This document shows, piece after piece, positions 1 to 10,212 of a stretch of DNA of 64,000 bases (position 1 is its first letter; each line of letters begins with the position of its first letter). Both the position numbers and the translations under genes were made by a program. Under the pieces are notes generated by a model that saw only the letters and a list, made by a program, of their open reading frames with translations, did no database searches and was not told where the DNA came from. Origin of the DNA: Siderastrea siderea (taxonomy: Eukaryota > Cnidaria > Anthozoa > Scleractinia > Rhizangiidae); NCBI GenBank assembly GCA_964030785.1, contig OZ034970.1, forward strand, positions 39,384,377 through 39,448,376, written 5' to 3'.

Positions 1-2
1 CC

Positions 3-494
3 TATGTAGCAGTATTTGCTTTTTGGCTTGTTTCTATTGCTGCTCAAGTAATGAACGTTTGGGATTACGGTATATCATATTGGTATGGCAATATAATTTT
101 AGCACTGTGTCTAGTTACATCGATTTATTCTTATACAAAGATTTTTGTTACGCTTCGTCATCATCAAATTCAAGTTCAACGCAATTTTCAAGCCGAACAA
201 CAAAGTCAAACAATTCCACTGAATGCTGCACGATACAGAAAGGTTGTTTCCAGTGCACTGTGGCTGCAGCTGACATTACTATTTTGTTATTTACCATTCT
301 ATATAGTAAGTTCTTTGACATTTCAAAGTACGATGTATTCGTCTTTTTATCTCGCTTGGGATTATTCAGCAACATTAGTCCTTCTAAACTCGTCAATAAA
401 CCCGATTCTTTATTGCTGGAAGATCAGAGACGTGAGACAAGCAGTAAAGGACACAATCAGACAACTTCTTTGTTCAACGAATTGGTCGTCGTGA
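3..494 (+). CDS. class A GPCR, 5' cut by window edge
   Basis: This is the C-terminal half of a rhodopsin-class seven-transmembrane receptor. The frame is open from base 3 to a TGA at 492-494 and covers the end of TM4 (VFAFWLVSIAAQ) through TM7. Visible landmarks are a long third intracellular loop with AARYRK, the TM6 motif CYLP in place of the usual CWxP, and TM7 NPILY followed by the short helix-8 stretch [20 protein letters not shown], whose cysteine may be palmitoylated. It is very similar to the intact copy at 6710-7696, so I expect a full gene of about 315-328 residues whose first half lies upstream of the window. The ligand is unknown. No frame breaks are seen in the visible part. Confidence 0.85.
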   Translation, partial: YVAVFAFWLVSIAAQVMNVWDYGISYWYGNIILALCLVTSIYSYTKIFVTLRHHQIQVQRNFQAEQQSQTIPLNAARYRKVVSSALWLQLTLLFCYLPFYIVSSLTFQSTMYSSFYLAWDYSATLVLLNSSINPILYCWKIRDVRQAVKDTIRQLLCSTNWSS

Positions 495-891
495 AGTTTA
501 TTATGCCATTAAAATTGAAAAATCCATTTTAATCTCAAACGCCTGTACTCCAATGCAACTTGTCGTTTCTTTTTTTCTACCAGAAACTGGCTTTTTTTCA
601 TACCTTGCTCTTCCCTGAGTAGATGATAAAAAGCCTTCAGCTCCGAAACTTCAGTAAAATTACAAGAATGAGTTAAGAATGAGTTAAAACACAATCAGCC
701 ACTTTCAATCATTCTTTTAGAAGTAATCTCTTGACAAACAAATGCTGTGATGTTTATCTTTGTTAATTAAACATCATTTAGGATTTAAAATTCCGAAAAA
801 AGCAGTACCTTGATATTAAGAGTGTGACTTTAAAACCAAACCACGCACAAAAGCTATTTATTTATATTAGAACGAAGCGCTGGAGCAGTTT

Positions 892-938
<47 letters not shown>

Positions 939-2039
939 CTCTTTCTTTTTTTTTTCATCTAGGAGCATGATTCTGCACCTCATTGAAAAGGCCGATCTGA
1001 TAATTATCTATCGACTATCGTACAACGTTATTTGTCATGCACGTCAACAAGAATAACATCTGCAATGTTCCCATATATAATTAGTTAGAAGACAGCGGAT
1101 AAAGATTTTAATTTAGACTATGACATTACCCACTAAAAAAATAAATACTTCGTTTATGCAGGATCTCCAGTAAAATGATATTGGCTTAATTGGAAATTAT
1201 ATATCTTTTTTCAGTTATGAAATGATAATTAAGCCCAACAAAAAAACATGCTGTTTTGTTTTGAGAGTTGGAAGCACGTTCCACGGTAAAATATAAAAGT
1301 AGGCGGTACCTGGAATAGCCCTCAATGCTGTGTCTGTACATTTATCTCTCGTTGTAATGTACTGTTACGCGTTGATCTTCCACTTGCACTTTTACTTATT
1401 TTCTTTGTTATTTTGTTTTGGCCGAATATAAAATATTTCCCTGGAAATAGGATTTTTATGCCGCTTTTTCTCTGATTGCGTATTGATTAATTTGGAGAGG
1501 GCCTGGGATCGGCAGAAGGGTTATTTAGCACAATGCATTAGACCCCCTATAAGGGTTTCGCGTAGATCACGTGACCTACCAAGCCATGTGCTTGTCATTG
1601 CGTCCATGTTTATCTGCGGTACAAGACGTGTTTTCATGCCATTTTCGAGTTGTCTTTTACCTCTTTTTTAAAGCGATTCTTGAAGCATAGCCTTTCATAT
1701 GAAAATGAGTTTTCAATCACATGTCGATAAAACTTATTTTGATATGAAAAGTTTAGCAGGAAGCCTCGCTTTGAAAAAGAGGCACAAGACAATTCGGAAA
1801 TGGCCTATTCTCTGGGAACAATATAGACCTGGTAGGGGGACATATTCCTGTCTCTCTCCTGCTCATAAGACAATATGCTAACAAAGATTTATTTAGAAAC
1901 TGATACGAGCTTCAAAGTTGATTGGCTGTTCCCTAGTGGTCACTGTAAAAGTGTCGCAAGCAAGACCTTCTTTCCCCCTCCCATACTCAATCACTGTTGT
2001 AAACAGCTAGTGCATGCAGTTGCAGTCACAATTAGAGTT
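495..2039. other. intergenic 3' flank of receptor, duplicated block
   Basis: No gene is seen. The block is paralogous to 8249-9250 and to 33,644-35,214, which also follow receptor genes. Shared landmarks are the 'CTGATAATTATCTATCG' stretch and the 'CCTTGATGAACAAATGTTGTGATG'-type stretch. It contains a TTCT microsatellite, listed separately. Short open frames here have no coding character. Confidence 0.6.
890..951. repeat. (TTCT)n microsatellite
   Basis: This is an almost perfect run of TTCT units, about 15 copies, ending in a T-rich stretch. The paralogous flanks near 8925 and 34,560 hold only a short T/C-rich stretch, so the expansion happened after duplication. Confidence 0.9.
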
Positions 2040-2205
2040 TAGTCCTTGTATATAACAGTTGATGACGACCATCGCAATGAAACTGTATTAACGCAAGGTG
2101 CTGAAAAAGAAATTCCCCAAAAAACGACACTTGAACGGGATTTGAACCCGTGACCATGCAATGCTGATGCGGCGCTCTGACCGACTAAGCCATCAATGTA
2201 CTTTA
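2040..2205 (-). mobile_element. tRNA-derived SINE copy
   Basis: Read on the - strand, a tRNA-like head has an A-box-like segment (GGCTTAGTCGGTCAGAGCG) and a B-box (GGTTCAAATCC). It is followed by a body containing TGCGATGGTCGTCATC. The head no longer folds into a good acceptor stem, so this is a SINE rather than a tRNA gene. A sister copy in the paralogous flank lies at 35,215-35,358, so the insertion predates the segmental duplication. Confidence 0.7.
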
Positions 2206-2274
2206 GTAAACCCCCAAAAGAAACGAAAATCCAATTATATTGGGGGATTTTTTTCATTTTTTATATCAAAAAAT

Positions 2275-2370
2275 AAAATAAATAATATAATATAATATAA
2301 TATAATATAATATAATATAATATAATATATTATAATATAATATAATATAATATAATATAATATAATATAT
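2275..2370. repeat. (TAATA)n microsatellite
   Basis: This is a run of about 18 TAATA pentamers with one interruption near 2329. It directly follows the SINE-containing stretch. No coding or regulatory function is suggested. Confidence 0.9.
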
Positions 2371-3625
2371 CCTTTTGAAAAAGCTATAGAAAAACGTTAT
2401 GGGTGGGTGGTGCATACATTCCCCCTCCCTCTGGCGTGTATCCGCGGGTTAAAAGACAGTTAAAATTTTTCTTTTCTGCTTTGTGTCTAAATTTAGATCA
2501 CTACAGGGAAAAAATTACCAACAAACATATTAAAAGATTTGTGACTGACTATATCTCATAAAAGTTAAGTTGCTTTTTCTTATTTGTCTCAAAACTATGA
2601 CATATCCAAAAGAAGAACAAGCAGAAAAAAACAGCCGAAGTCACTACCTCAAAAACTCATTTTAAACTTGATTAGCATAGTAGTTTCTGAGTTTGGAGGA
2701 CGCTTATTTTAAACATATATAGCACAATAGTGGACCCACTACTGCCTGCTCAGGAATGTTAGAATGGTGTCGCCTTGCAGCGAGCCTAGAGGAATTCGCT
2801 CGGAGCTGCTCAATCACAACGGATTTCTTTGCCCTGCCATTTGTAAGTTAATCTTATTGCTGAATACCTAAGGATCAAGAGGATATACTAGGGTCATTAA
2901 CCCCAACAAATCAGTTGTTTAACTAAATACTGAGGCAGAATATTACGTGTCTTTGTGTTAACGGACATTAAAGAATATTTCAACGTAATATTTGGATCTT
3001 GGAATACCTGATAAAAATGATATTAGCGCTTTTCAAAATTCGCATTTATTTAAGTGGCGTCAACTTCTTGCAGCGTTAATTTCCGCGACCTGAATAAAGA
3101 GCGGCGTTATTTTCTATCATTTTGACCTCGCTGAATTCTAAATTAATCCTGTTCTCAGCAGATTAAATGACCCTTAAACAACAAATTTCTTAACTTTAAA
3201 TACACGTTTACAATCTGATTTGAAGTCATGCCTTCGGATTGTCGCTGTACACGCTCTCTTTAATTAATCTCTTCGTTTTGGAAACTTAACCTTCTCTTTC
3301 GCGTTAATTTCGTTTATGTTAATCTTTGTTTTCTTTTAAAGCGTGTTAATTTTCAATTAATTTGATAAAAAACAAAAGTTCCCATTCTGTAAAAAGGTAT
3401 TTTTCTTTTGTTTCGTGGAACATTGCCTTTCTATCTAACCTTAGTTTCTTGAAATAAAAGCATCCTCAAGGAAATAATGAAAACAGAACGTGCCACGATA
3501 CTGGTATCAAACTAAGATTTAACATGAAAGCAAGCACACAGAATTTTCATGTTTGGCCTTTTAAGATATTGCTCCTCAAGGAGACATATCTTTAAATGCA
3601 GACGTGCAGCCAAGCGCTGCAGAAA
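2371..3625. other. intergenic, 5' flank of receptor pseudogene
   Basis: No gene is seen. The distal part (about 2,860-3,600) resembles, in diverged form, the upstream blocks of the receptor copies at 22494 and 39094, including a 'TTTAAATGCAGACGTGCAG' stretch just before the old start codon. Confidence 0.5.
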
Positions 3626-4663
3626 ATGGCAAATTTTACTGCCAATGAAAACCAGAAAGCGTACGAAAAACTGTTTTGCTAAGCAGAATTAACAAGAGGA
3701 TCACACCATTATGAGACTTTCTCATAAAAAAAGATAAATCACTGTCTTTATACTGAGTGATCTCTTATCTACTCCCTTAATTCCATGCCTGCCTTTGTGG
3801 TAATCCTGTATTTAGCTTGTTCTTTTTTTTCTAGACATGTATTTGTAATATACCTTCTAGAGGTAAATAAATAGAATATCTGTCTATCACTTCTGTCTAT
3901 CACTGTCTATCACTTCTGTCTATCACTTCTGTCTATCACTACATTTCTGGGGAATACTCTGATCCTAGTCGCCCTTCACAAGGAGTCTTTTCTTCACCCG
4001 CCGTCCAAACTCTTGTTTCGTTGCCTGGCGACAACTGATCTCTGTGTTGGTATCATTGTACAGCCTCTTGTTATTACTTACTGGATGCCTATGGTAACCC
4101 AGCGATGGAATATTTGTCGTTGCACGCAAGCATCCATGTTTGTGGTCGTGTGCTGTGTTTAGTGTCCTTGTTGACCTTGACTGCCATATCTGCATCTATG
4201 ACTGTTTTATGGGTTGTCTCTATTGGGATTCAACAGTGTACTTTCGAAATTACTTAACGACATCAAAGCTTGGGTATATAGGTGCGTTATTATTGATAGT
4301 TATCTCAATTTTCTGATACGTCGTCATCAAAATCGAGTACACAATCAAGTTCAGTTTGAAGAGCAGAGCCGGATAATTCCGCTGAACATATCAGTCGAGA
4401 TCCAGAAAGGCAGTGTCCAGTGTACTGTGGCTGCAGTTGACATTAGCTTTTTGTTATCTACCTTACGGTATAGTTGCGACTTTGATGACTCAAAGGGGGC
4501 TTTCTCCACCTCTTTATCTTTCAAGACAAGATGCAATGACATTAATTTTCTCAAACTCATCATTAAGTCCGATTCTTTACTGGTCTTTACTGCGGGAAGA
4601 TGAGAGACTTGAGACAAGCAGTGAAAGACACAGTCAAAAAATTTATTTTGTTCATCAAATTAG
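3626..4663 (+). pseudogene. class A GPCR pseudogene
   Basis: This is a decayed copy of the 315-residue receptor type at 22494 and 39094. It opens with ATG and a matching N-terminus (MANFTANENQKAYEKLFC). A TAA at 3680-3682 then replaces the serine codon after the FC pair. Next, about 45 bp of TM1 coding sequence are replaced by the insertion at 3713-3940. Coding similarity resumes at 'GGGGAATACTCTGATCC' and runs through TM2 and TM3. A deletion of roughly 100 bp near 4185 removes the DRL motif and the following loop. TM4-TM7 are recognisable in shifted frames, and the frame ends at TAG 4661-4663. With a stop, an insertion, a deletion and frameshifts it cannot make a receptor. Confidence 0.9.
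3713..3940 (+). mobile_element. LINE 3'-tail-like insertion with target-like minisatellite
   Basis: This foreign segment interrupts the receptor pseudogene. Its first part ends in an A/T-rich stretch like a LINE 3' end (TTGTAATATACCTTCTAGAG then AAATAAATAG). From 3878 to 3940 it turns into imperfect tandem copies of TTCTGTCTATCAC. The receptor's own coding sequence at this point in intact copies reads TTTCTGTCCATCACTGC, so the tail repeat looks copied from the target. Element family is uncertain. Confidence 0.5.
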
Positions 4664-6709
4664 TTACATTGTATTTCGCCAATATTTCTGGCCCCTCAAA
4701 TTAAAAGCTAAGTTTTCTTCCCTGGTTGCTATATTTCTTAGGCCATATTTGAATGCCATTATTGAGTTTGTTGTTTATATGATATTGTTATCGGCCGAGG
4801 GATTCAATGTTTTATAGTTCAACGCATTAGTACACGGTGAAACGTTACAGACTCTTTGTGTTAAGATTACTGCCGTAGCGTAGATTTAAATTGCCATTTG
4901 CTAAAAACTTTTAAACTAAAATTTCATAAGAACCTACGTTAACAAGGGCCAAACGACGTACAAGAAATCTGTCCCCTTTTTGATGCCAAAAAAGTTCAGA
5001 TTGCCAAAAGCTTTGCAAATGAATAATTGTCATTCATGAAAACACACTGCGCATATATTCCTCCCTCGACTCTAAGTCCATATTCCATTTGCGAGTGTTG
5101 TTTTAAAAGAAAACAATACTGGCACTAAATTTTTGGCAACAGATCTTAATTTTCTAATTTATAATAAATTTAGGTTTCTTTCCATTGTCAGCAATTTTGT
5201 CATTTTTTTTTATTTTTGCATCCACTATATATAATTACTAAAAAAGGTCCAACAACACCTTTAAAAAGCAACACAAAAAGTACGTTTAATGAGAAAGAAA
5301 GCTTTTAAAAATCACTTGCTGTAAAAGGCTATAACGTTCACAAGAATATTGAATGCCTTTTATTAAGTAGTTCTTCCTGTACTTTGTAAAAACTATTAGA
5401 AGGTCAAGATCATTACCTGTCATGTCATTTTTAACCACAAACTTCTCTTGTATTCTATTACATCAATTTACATTTTCTTTTAAATATCAAGTTCATTCAA
5501 TATATTAGCTTTCCAAAAGATATATGACACAACTCTCAGCAGGTGACCGACTCAAACAAACTTTCCTATCAGAAAATAAAACAAGAAATGAGTATTGTTA
5601 CCAGTAAACTACCCATGTTATGATGAATGGGCAAAAAACTGTATATGGCTATTCTTTAAAACGTTAAACTTTCAAAATCACTCTGCTGTGTTCTATTTTC
5701 AAAGAATGATCAGCTGATTCCACTTAACTTTTAGTTATGGAGTATAAGTTGTAATTATGCTTACAAAAAACGTTCACCATTTTTATTTTTATCGCATATT
5801 CGAGATGCACGTCGGCTATGGTGTGGTATGATCTATACATATATATTGCGAACTGTTTTCAGACTTAATTACTTAAAATACAGAAAATTTTCTGACAGGA
5901 AACATTTACCAGTTGTCCCTGGTGTGTGTATCGTAAATTACAAAGGCCAATGACCAATATTTTTTGCTTTATGAAGGAAGTGCGAAAGCGGAAGCATTAG
6001 TATAATCTAGAACCATGTAGTCAATAACAAATTCAAATGCGTGTCACTGAAAAAAGTGAAAAAGAGCCATTTACCTCAAAATGGTGCAAATGAATGGTGC
6101 AGAACAAAATAAAAGTCCATTAGGAATTTAACCGAAGATGATGAAAGAAAAATACCGCCTAATTTGGGTCCCTCAACTTGTTGTCTTTAAACCGCCTTTG
6201 ACGTTTTCCCATTAGAGATGGGAGCAGATGACAATCACAGCGGACAAGCCAAGTCACGGAAAATAAGATATTCAATAATATCGGAACATTAGAATAGTCA
6301 ATCGCAGTTTTAAAAATCATTTGAAAACGCGTTTGAACACCAACTTTGACTAAAACGTGTTGTATTGCTTCCGACTCAATGCTTCAATATCAAAAGGCAT
6401 GTTCTCTTTACTGTTCAGCGTATATTTCGTATGGTACTAGTTGGGAGAATTTGATTTAACATCAAGACAATTCATCTCTGGTGATCATTTCTTATATTCT
6501 CATGATCTGGATGTTTCATCAAGTAATGATATTGTGAGGAGAAAATAGATACTTATCACTATTGGGGCAGAATAATATTGTGTTCTTTCATACTTATTTA
6601 ATCAGCTGCATGTCAAGTCAGAAAATTTAAGGTAGACATCGCGAATGGAATTGATTTGACATGCTCTGTTTTGGTACATTTAAATTGATTTCATCCTTCT
6701 AAAGACAAG
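4664..6709. other. intergenic, duplicated flank between receptors
   Basis: No gene is seen. The whole block aligns with 29,736-31,835, which lies upstream of the receptor pseudogene at 31836. Shared features include the 3' flank starting 'TGTATTTCGCCAATATTTCT' and the upstream 'GATTTAACATCAAGACAATTCATCT' region about 250 bp before the start codon. Conservation between the two copies marks where a promoter could lie, but no specific element can be called. Confidence 0.6.
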
Positions 6710-7696
6710 ATGCAACTAAATTCCACGCAGACTACCATTACAGCCGGTAAAATGACGATAACAGACTTTACTGGCAACGCAAGCTATAAAACATTCGAAC
6801 TGTTTTGCTCAGCAGTGGTAACGGAAGGAATACACAGCCATCTGATATCTCTTTCAGTGTTTAACATTGTTCTGTCCATCACTGCATTTCTGGGGAATAC
6901 ACTGATCCTAGTCGCCCTTCAGAAGGAGTCTTCCCTTCATCCGCCGTCCAGACTCTTGCTTCGTAACCTCGCGACAACTGATCTCTGTGTTGGTATCATT
7001 GTACAGCCTATTGCCGTTATTTATTGGATGTCTTCAGTGAACGAACGATGGAATATTTGTCGCTTTGCAGTAGTTGCATCTGACATCACAAGCTTCATGT
7101 TGTGTTTGGTGTCTGTATTGACACTGGCTGCAATAAGTGTGGATAGACTTCTCGCTCTGTTGTTAGGGCTAAGATACAGACAAGTTGTGACTTTCAGGCG
7201 AACGTTTTTAGCAGTATTTGCTTTTTGGCTTGTCTCTATTGCTGCTTTAGCAATGCGCCTTTGGGAGTACCGTATATCATATTGGTATGGCTATATAGTT
7301 TTGTCAATTTGTCTAGTAACATCAATTTACTGTAACACAAAGATTTTACTCACGCTTCGTCAATATCAAATTCTAGTTCAGGCAAATTTTCAAGCCGAGC
7401 AACAAAGCCAAACAATTCCATTGAATGTTGCGAGATACAGAAAGGCGGTGTCCAGTGCACTGTGGTTGCAGCTGACATTAATTATTTGTTATTTACCATT
7501 TTATGTAGTGAGTCCTTTGACATTGCAAAATAGACCATCTTCAACTTTTTACCTCGCTTGGGAATTTTCAGAAACTTTAGTTCACCTAAACTCATCAATA
7601 AACCCGATTCTTTACTGCTGGAAGATCAGAGACGTGAGACAAGCTGTTAAGGACACAATCAGACAACTTCTTTGCTCAAGGAATTGGTTTTTATGA
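6710..7696 (+). CDS. class A (rhodopsin-like) GPCR, intact
   Basis: This is a complete single-exon seven-transmembrane receptor of 328 residues. The extracellular N-terminus has N-glycosylation sequons (N4, N23). TM1 carries GN (N63), TM2 LATTD (D91), the first extracellular loop W114, and C117 is the TM3 disulfide cysteine. The DRY box is DRL (145-147), TM6 has CYLP (260-263) and TM7 has NPILY (298-302), followed by a short tail with a cysteine. It would sit in the plasma membrane and couple to a G protein; the ligand is unknown. An in-frame Met at residue 15 (6752) matches the start of the copy at 31836 and may be the true start. A truncated duplicate follows 45 bp downstream. No subfamily can be fixed without a search. 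Confidence 0.92.
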   Translation: MQLNSTQTTITAGKMTITDFTGNASYKTFELFCSAVVTEGIHSHLISLSVFNIVLSITAFLGNTLILVALQKESSLHPPSRLLLRNLATTDLCVGIIVQPIAVIYWMSSVNERWNICRFAVVASDITSFMLCLVSVLTLAAISVDRLLALLLGLRYRQVVTFRRTFLAVFAFWLVSIAALAMRLWEYRISYWYGYIVLSICLVTSIYCNTKILLTLRQYQILVQANFQAEQQSQTIPLNVARYRKAVSSALWLQLTLIICYLPFYVVSPLTLQNRPSSTFYLAWEFSETLVHLNSSINPILYCWKIRDVRQAVKDTIRQLLCSRNWFL

Positions 7697-7741
7697 TGTG
7701 TATTATAGCATTAAAATCCGTAATTCACTTAGTTTGTCAGA

Positions 7742-8248
7742 ACAAGCGTGGACAGACAGCTCGCCCTCTCTTTAGGGCTAAGAGACAGACAAGTTAGGAC
7801 ATTGAGGCCAACGTGTTTATCAGTATTTACTTTTTGGTTTGTCTCTACTGTTTATATCACTGTGTCTAGTAATATCAATTTATTGTTACGCGAACATTTT
7901 TCTGACGCTTCGTCATCATCAAATTCAAGTTCAACGCAATTTTCAAGCCGAACAACAAACACAAACAATTCCACTGAATGCTGCGCGATACAGAAAGGCG
8001 GTGTCCAATGCACTGTGGTTGCAGCTGACATTAGCTGTGTGATATTTACCATTCTATATAGTAAGTTCTTCACATTTCGAAGTACACTGTCTTCATCTTT
8101 GTACCTCGCTTGAGAATTTTCAGCAACTTTAGTTTACGTAAACTCATCAATAAACCCGATTCCTTACTGCTGGAAGATCAGAGAAGTGAGACAAGCAGTG
8201 AAGGACACAATCAGACAACTTCTTTGTTCAACGAATTGGTTGTCATGA
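7742..8248 (+). pseudogene. truncated GPCR duplicate
   Basis: The similarity to the preceding receptor starts abruptly inside the DRL motif (GTGGACAGACAG, 'VDRQLAL') and runs to the C-terminus, so TM1-TM3 are missing. Within it, part of TM4 and its following loop is deleted near 7847 with a frame change. A TGA near 8040 replaces the cysteine of the TM6 CYLP motif, and a further shift occurs in TM7. The last codons (STNWLS then TGA) match the edge copy at 3-494. The fragment lies only 45 bp after an intact gene, which suggests unequal exchange between tandem copies. No product is expected. Confidence 0.88.
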
Positions 8249-9250
8249 AGTGTATTACGCCATTAAAATTGGTAATTCGTTTTGGTTAGAACGCCATGTC
8301 TTGAGGGTGCTTTATTCCAACTTTAACTTGTACCTAAAGTATCGGTAGCAATAAAATATCGGGTAATTTTTCACGAATATTTTTCTTTCCAGGGAATATC
8401 TTCACCCTTTTGGATATCGTCTGAGACGAAAATGTTACCGACTGTCAATTGAAACTGCTAATTGGACCTATCTTTCATTTATGGTGTGTAAAATATAAAG
8501 TCATATTGAGTAAGGCTCAGAATCCCTGCTTTTCGTTATCACTTCGAATCCTCTAATTAATTGCAAAGTTTATTCAGTCCCCAACGCAAACATATGCATC
8601 TTCATTTGCATTTAATACTATTGGCCCAACGGCCAAATGGATCTCTCCCTTCAGTTATGAATTCATGATGAAGCTGACCAAAATCTTACTCCTTAAGAGA
8701 GATTTTAAAACGTAATTAACTACTTTCGACCATTCTTCTTATTAAATACTTTATTCAAGAAGTAAACCCTTGATGAACAAATGTTGTGATGTTTGTCTTT
8801 GTTATTTCGACATCGCTTAAATTCAAAAATCCGAAAAAACAATACCTTTAACATTTATAGTGTGACTTTCAAACTATACCACGCTCACAAGATGAAACGA
8901 AGCGCAAGAGCAATTTTCTTTTTCTTTTTCATGTGGAAGCAAGGTTCTTCACCTGAAAAGGCTGATCTGATAATTATCTATCGGCTATCGTATAACGTTA
9001 TTTGTCATGTCAATAAGAATGATATCTAGTTAGAAGACACAGCGGAGATAATTAAAATCTTACTTTAGACTATGATCTAACTCACTAAAAAAAATAAAGA
9101 CTACGTTTATGCATGATCTCTAATAAAATGATATTGCCTTAACTGAAAATTAGATATCTCTCTTCAGTTAATTATGAAGTGATAACTCAGTGTTGTGTTT
9201 ATCATTTATAATTTGCTGCGTATTGGTCTTCTACGTGCACTTTTACTTAT
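8249..9250. other. intergenic 3' flank, duplicated block
   Basis: No gene is seen. It is paralogous to 33,644-34,920 and partly to 495-1480. The alignment runs through 'GCCAAATGGATCTCTCCCTTC' and 'AACGAAGCGCAAGAGC'. Confidence 0.55.
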
Positions 9251-9539
9251 GTTATGTTTGTTTTGGCCGAATTCTCTGCCCCGCTGTCCCGCTGTCCGGC
9301 TGTCGGTTTGTCGCGATTACATCCTGTAAATCCGTTTTAGTAGGGCTTTTAAGTTCATGATATTCCTTGGAAGAAGGGACAGAAGGTCGTGGTGACGGTG
9401 TTGGTGGTGGTGGGGGGGGGGGGGGGGGTTGACCTTGGTTTTTTGGGATAGGAGATTGCCATTACACTTTCATGTTCTGGGGGACCCTAGAAAGAGTTTG
9501 TTACTCGATCAAAAATCATATCCTTTTGAATAATGGCGA
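9251..9539. repeat. low-complexity stretch with poly-G
   Basis: A short CCCGCTGTC-type tandem (about 9277-9305) is followed by GGTGGTGGTG and an uninterrupted run of about 18 G at 9411-9428. Nothing coding is seen. Confidence 0.7.
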
Positions 9540-9900
9540 CTGGACCTCTTATCGTACCCAACTATTTTCTGGAGGGTTTCTGGACATTATACGGATCAAA
9601 ATATGCCATAAATAAGACTTGATTGCAAATTATGTGGAAATTGGATGGCTCAGAGCATCGAAATAATAGTTCGACGATAGAAGATAGCATTTTTCTCAAA
9701 GAGAAGGCATGTTGTAATGTTTGTAACTGAAAAATGGGGCCACAAATCGGATCTTGGATTTCGTTGAAGCCTTTTCTGAATAAAAGAGGAAAGTAAATTG
9801 CACGTGTAAATTAGGAATTTATTTTGTTATGATCGTGGAATTAAACGAATGAAAGCTTAATGTGGCTATACACGGGATAACCCGGTCAAGGAACAATAAA
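9540..9900 (-). repeat. dispersed repeat, inverted relative to 36,367-36,760
   Basis: This block reappears as its reverse complement at 36,367-36,760. Half of it recurs at 35,359-35,560. The sequence on both sides of 36,760 and of about 10,000 is in direct orientation, so a local inversion or an oriented insertion separates the two paralogous regions. Confidence 0.65.
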
Positions 9901-10031
9901 AAAAAACCTTGAGATGCTGTAATTGAGTTAAAATTTAAAAACTATATTCATAAATTTTGAAAAAGACAGTACCTTTCGTAGTTGTTGTTTATATGCCACG
10001 AAACTTAATCTGGGAGAACAATTCTGCACAT
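9901..10031. other. short intergenic stretch
   Basis: No gene is seen. The part from about 10,000 on (GGGAGAACAATTCTGC) is paralogous to 36,776-36,791 and forms the left flank of the MITE that follows. Confidence 0.5.
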
Positions 10032-10212
10032 ACACCTTATTCCAAAATGGCGGAAAACGCATTGCTCTTTTGTCTCACTGTTAATTGGCCCTTGTTGCCT
10101 CGATCCCATCTGCAGAATTCAAAGGAATATTTGGCTTAAAACGAGGCAGCAAGGGCCAACTAACATGGAGGCAAAAGAATAATGTATTTTCCGCCATTTT
10201 GGAATACGGTGT
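10032..10212. mobile_element. MITE with TIRs, empty site in paralog
   Basis: This is a 181-bp element with about 38-bp imperfect terminal inverted repeats. The left end reads ACACCTTATTCCAAAATGG and the right end mirrors it (CCATTTTGGAATACGGTGT). The paralogous region at 36,785-36,800 reads GCGCATAACAAAG with no insert. Here the same site is GCAC-AT-[element]-AT-AACAAAG, so the target duplication is AT (ATA is also possible). It is non-autonomous and has no coding sequence. A 2-bp AT duplication would fit ISL2EU-type elements, which is an inference. Confidence 0.85.

Noticed and set aside
4351..4617. 88-codon - strand frame inside receptor copies, also seen at 148-396 and 23104-23436
   Set aside because: It recurs because it is antisense to the conserved receptor coding sequence, not because it is a gene.
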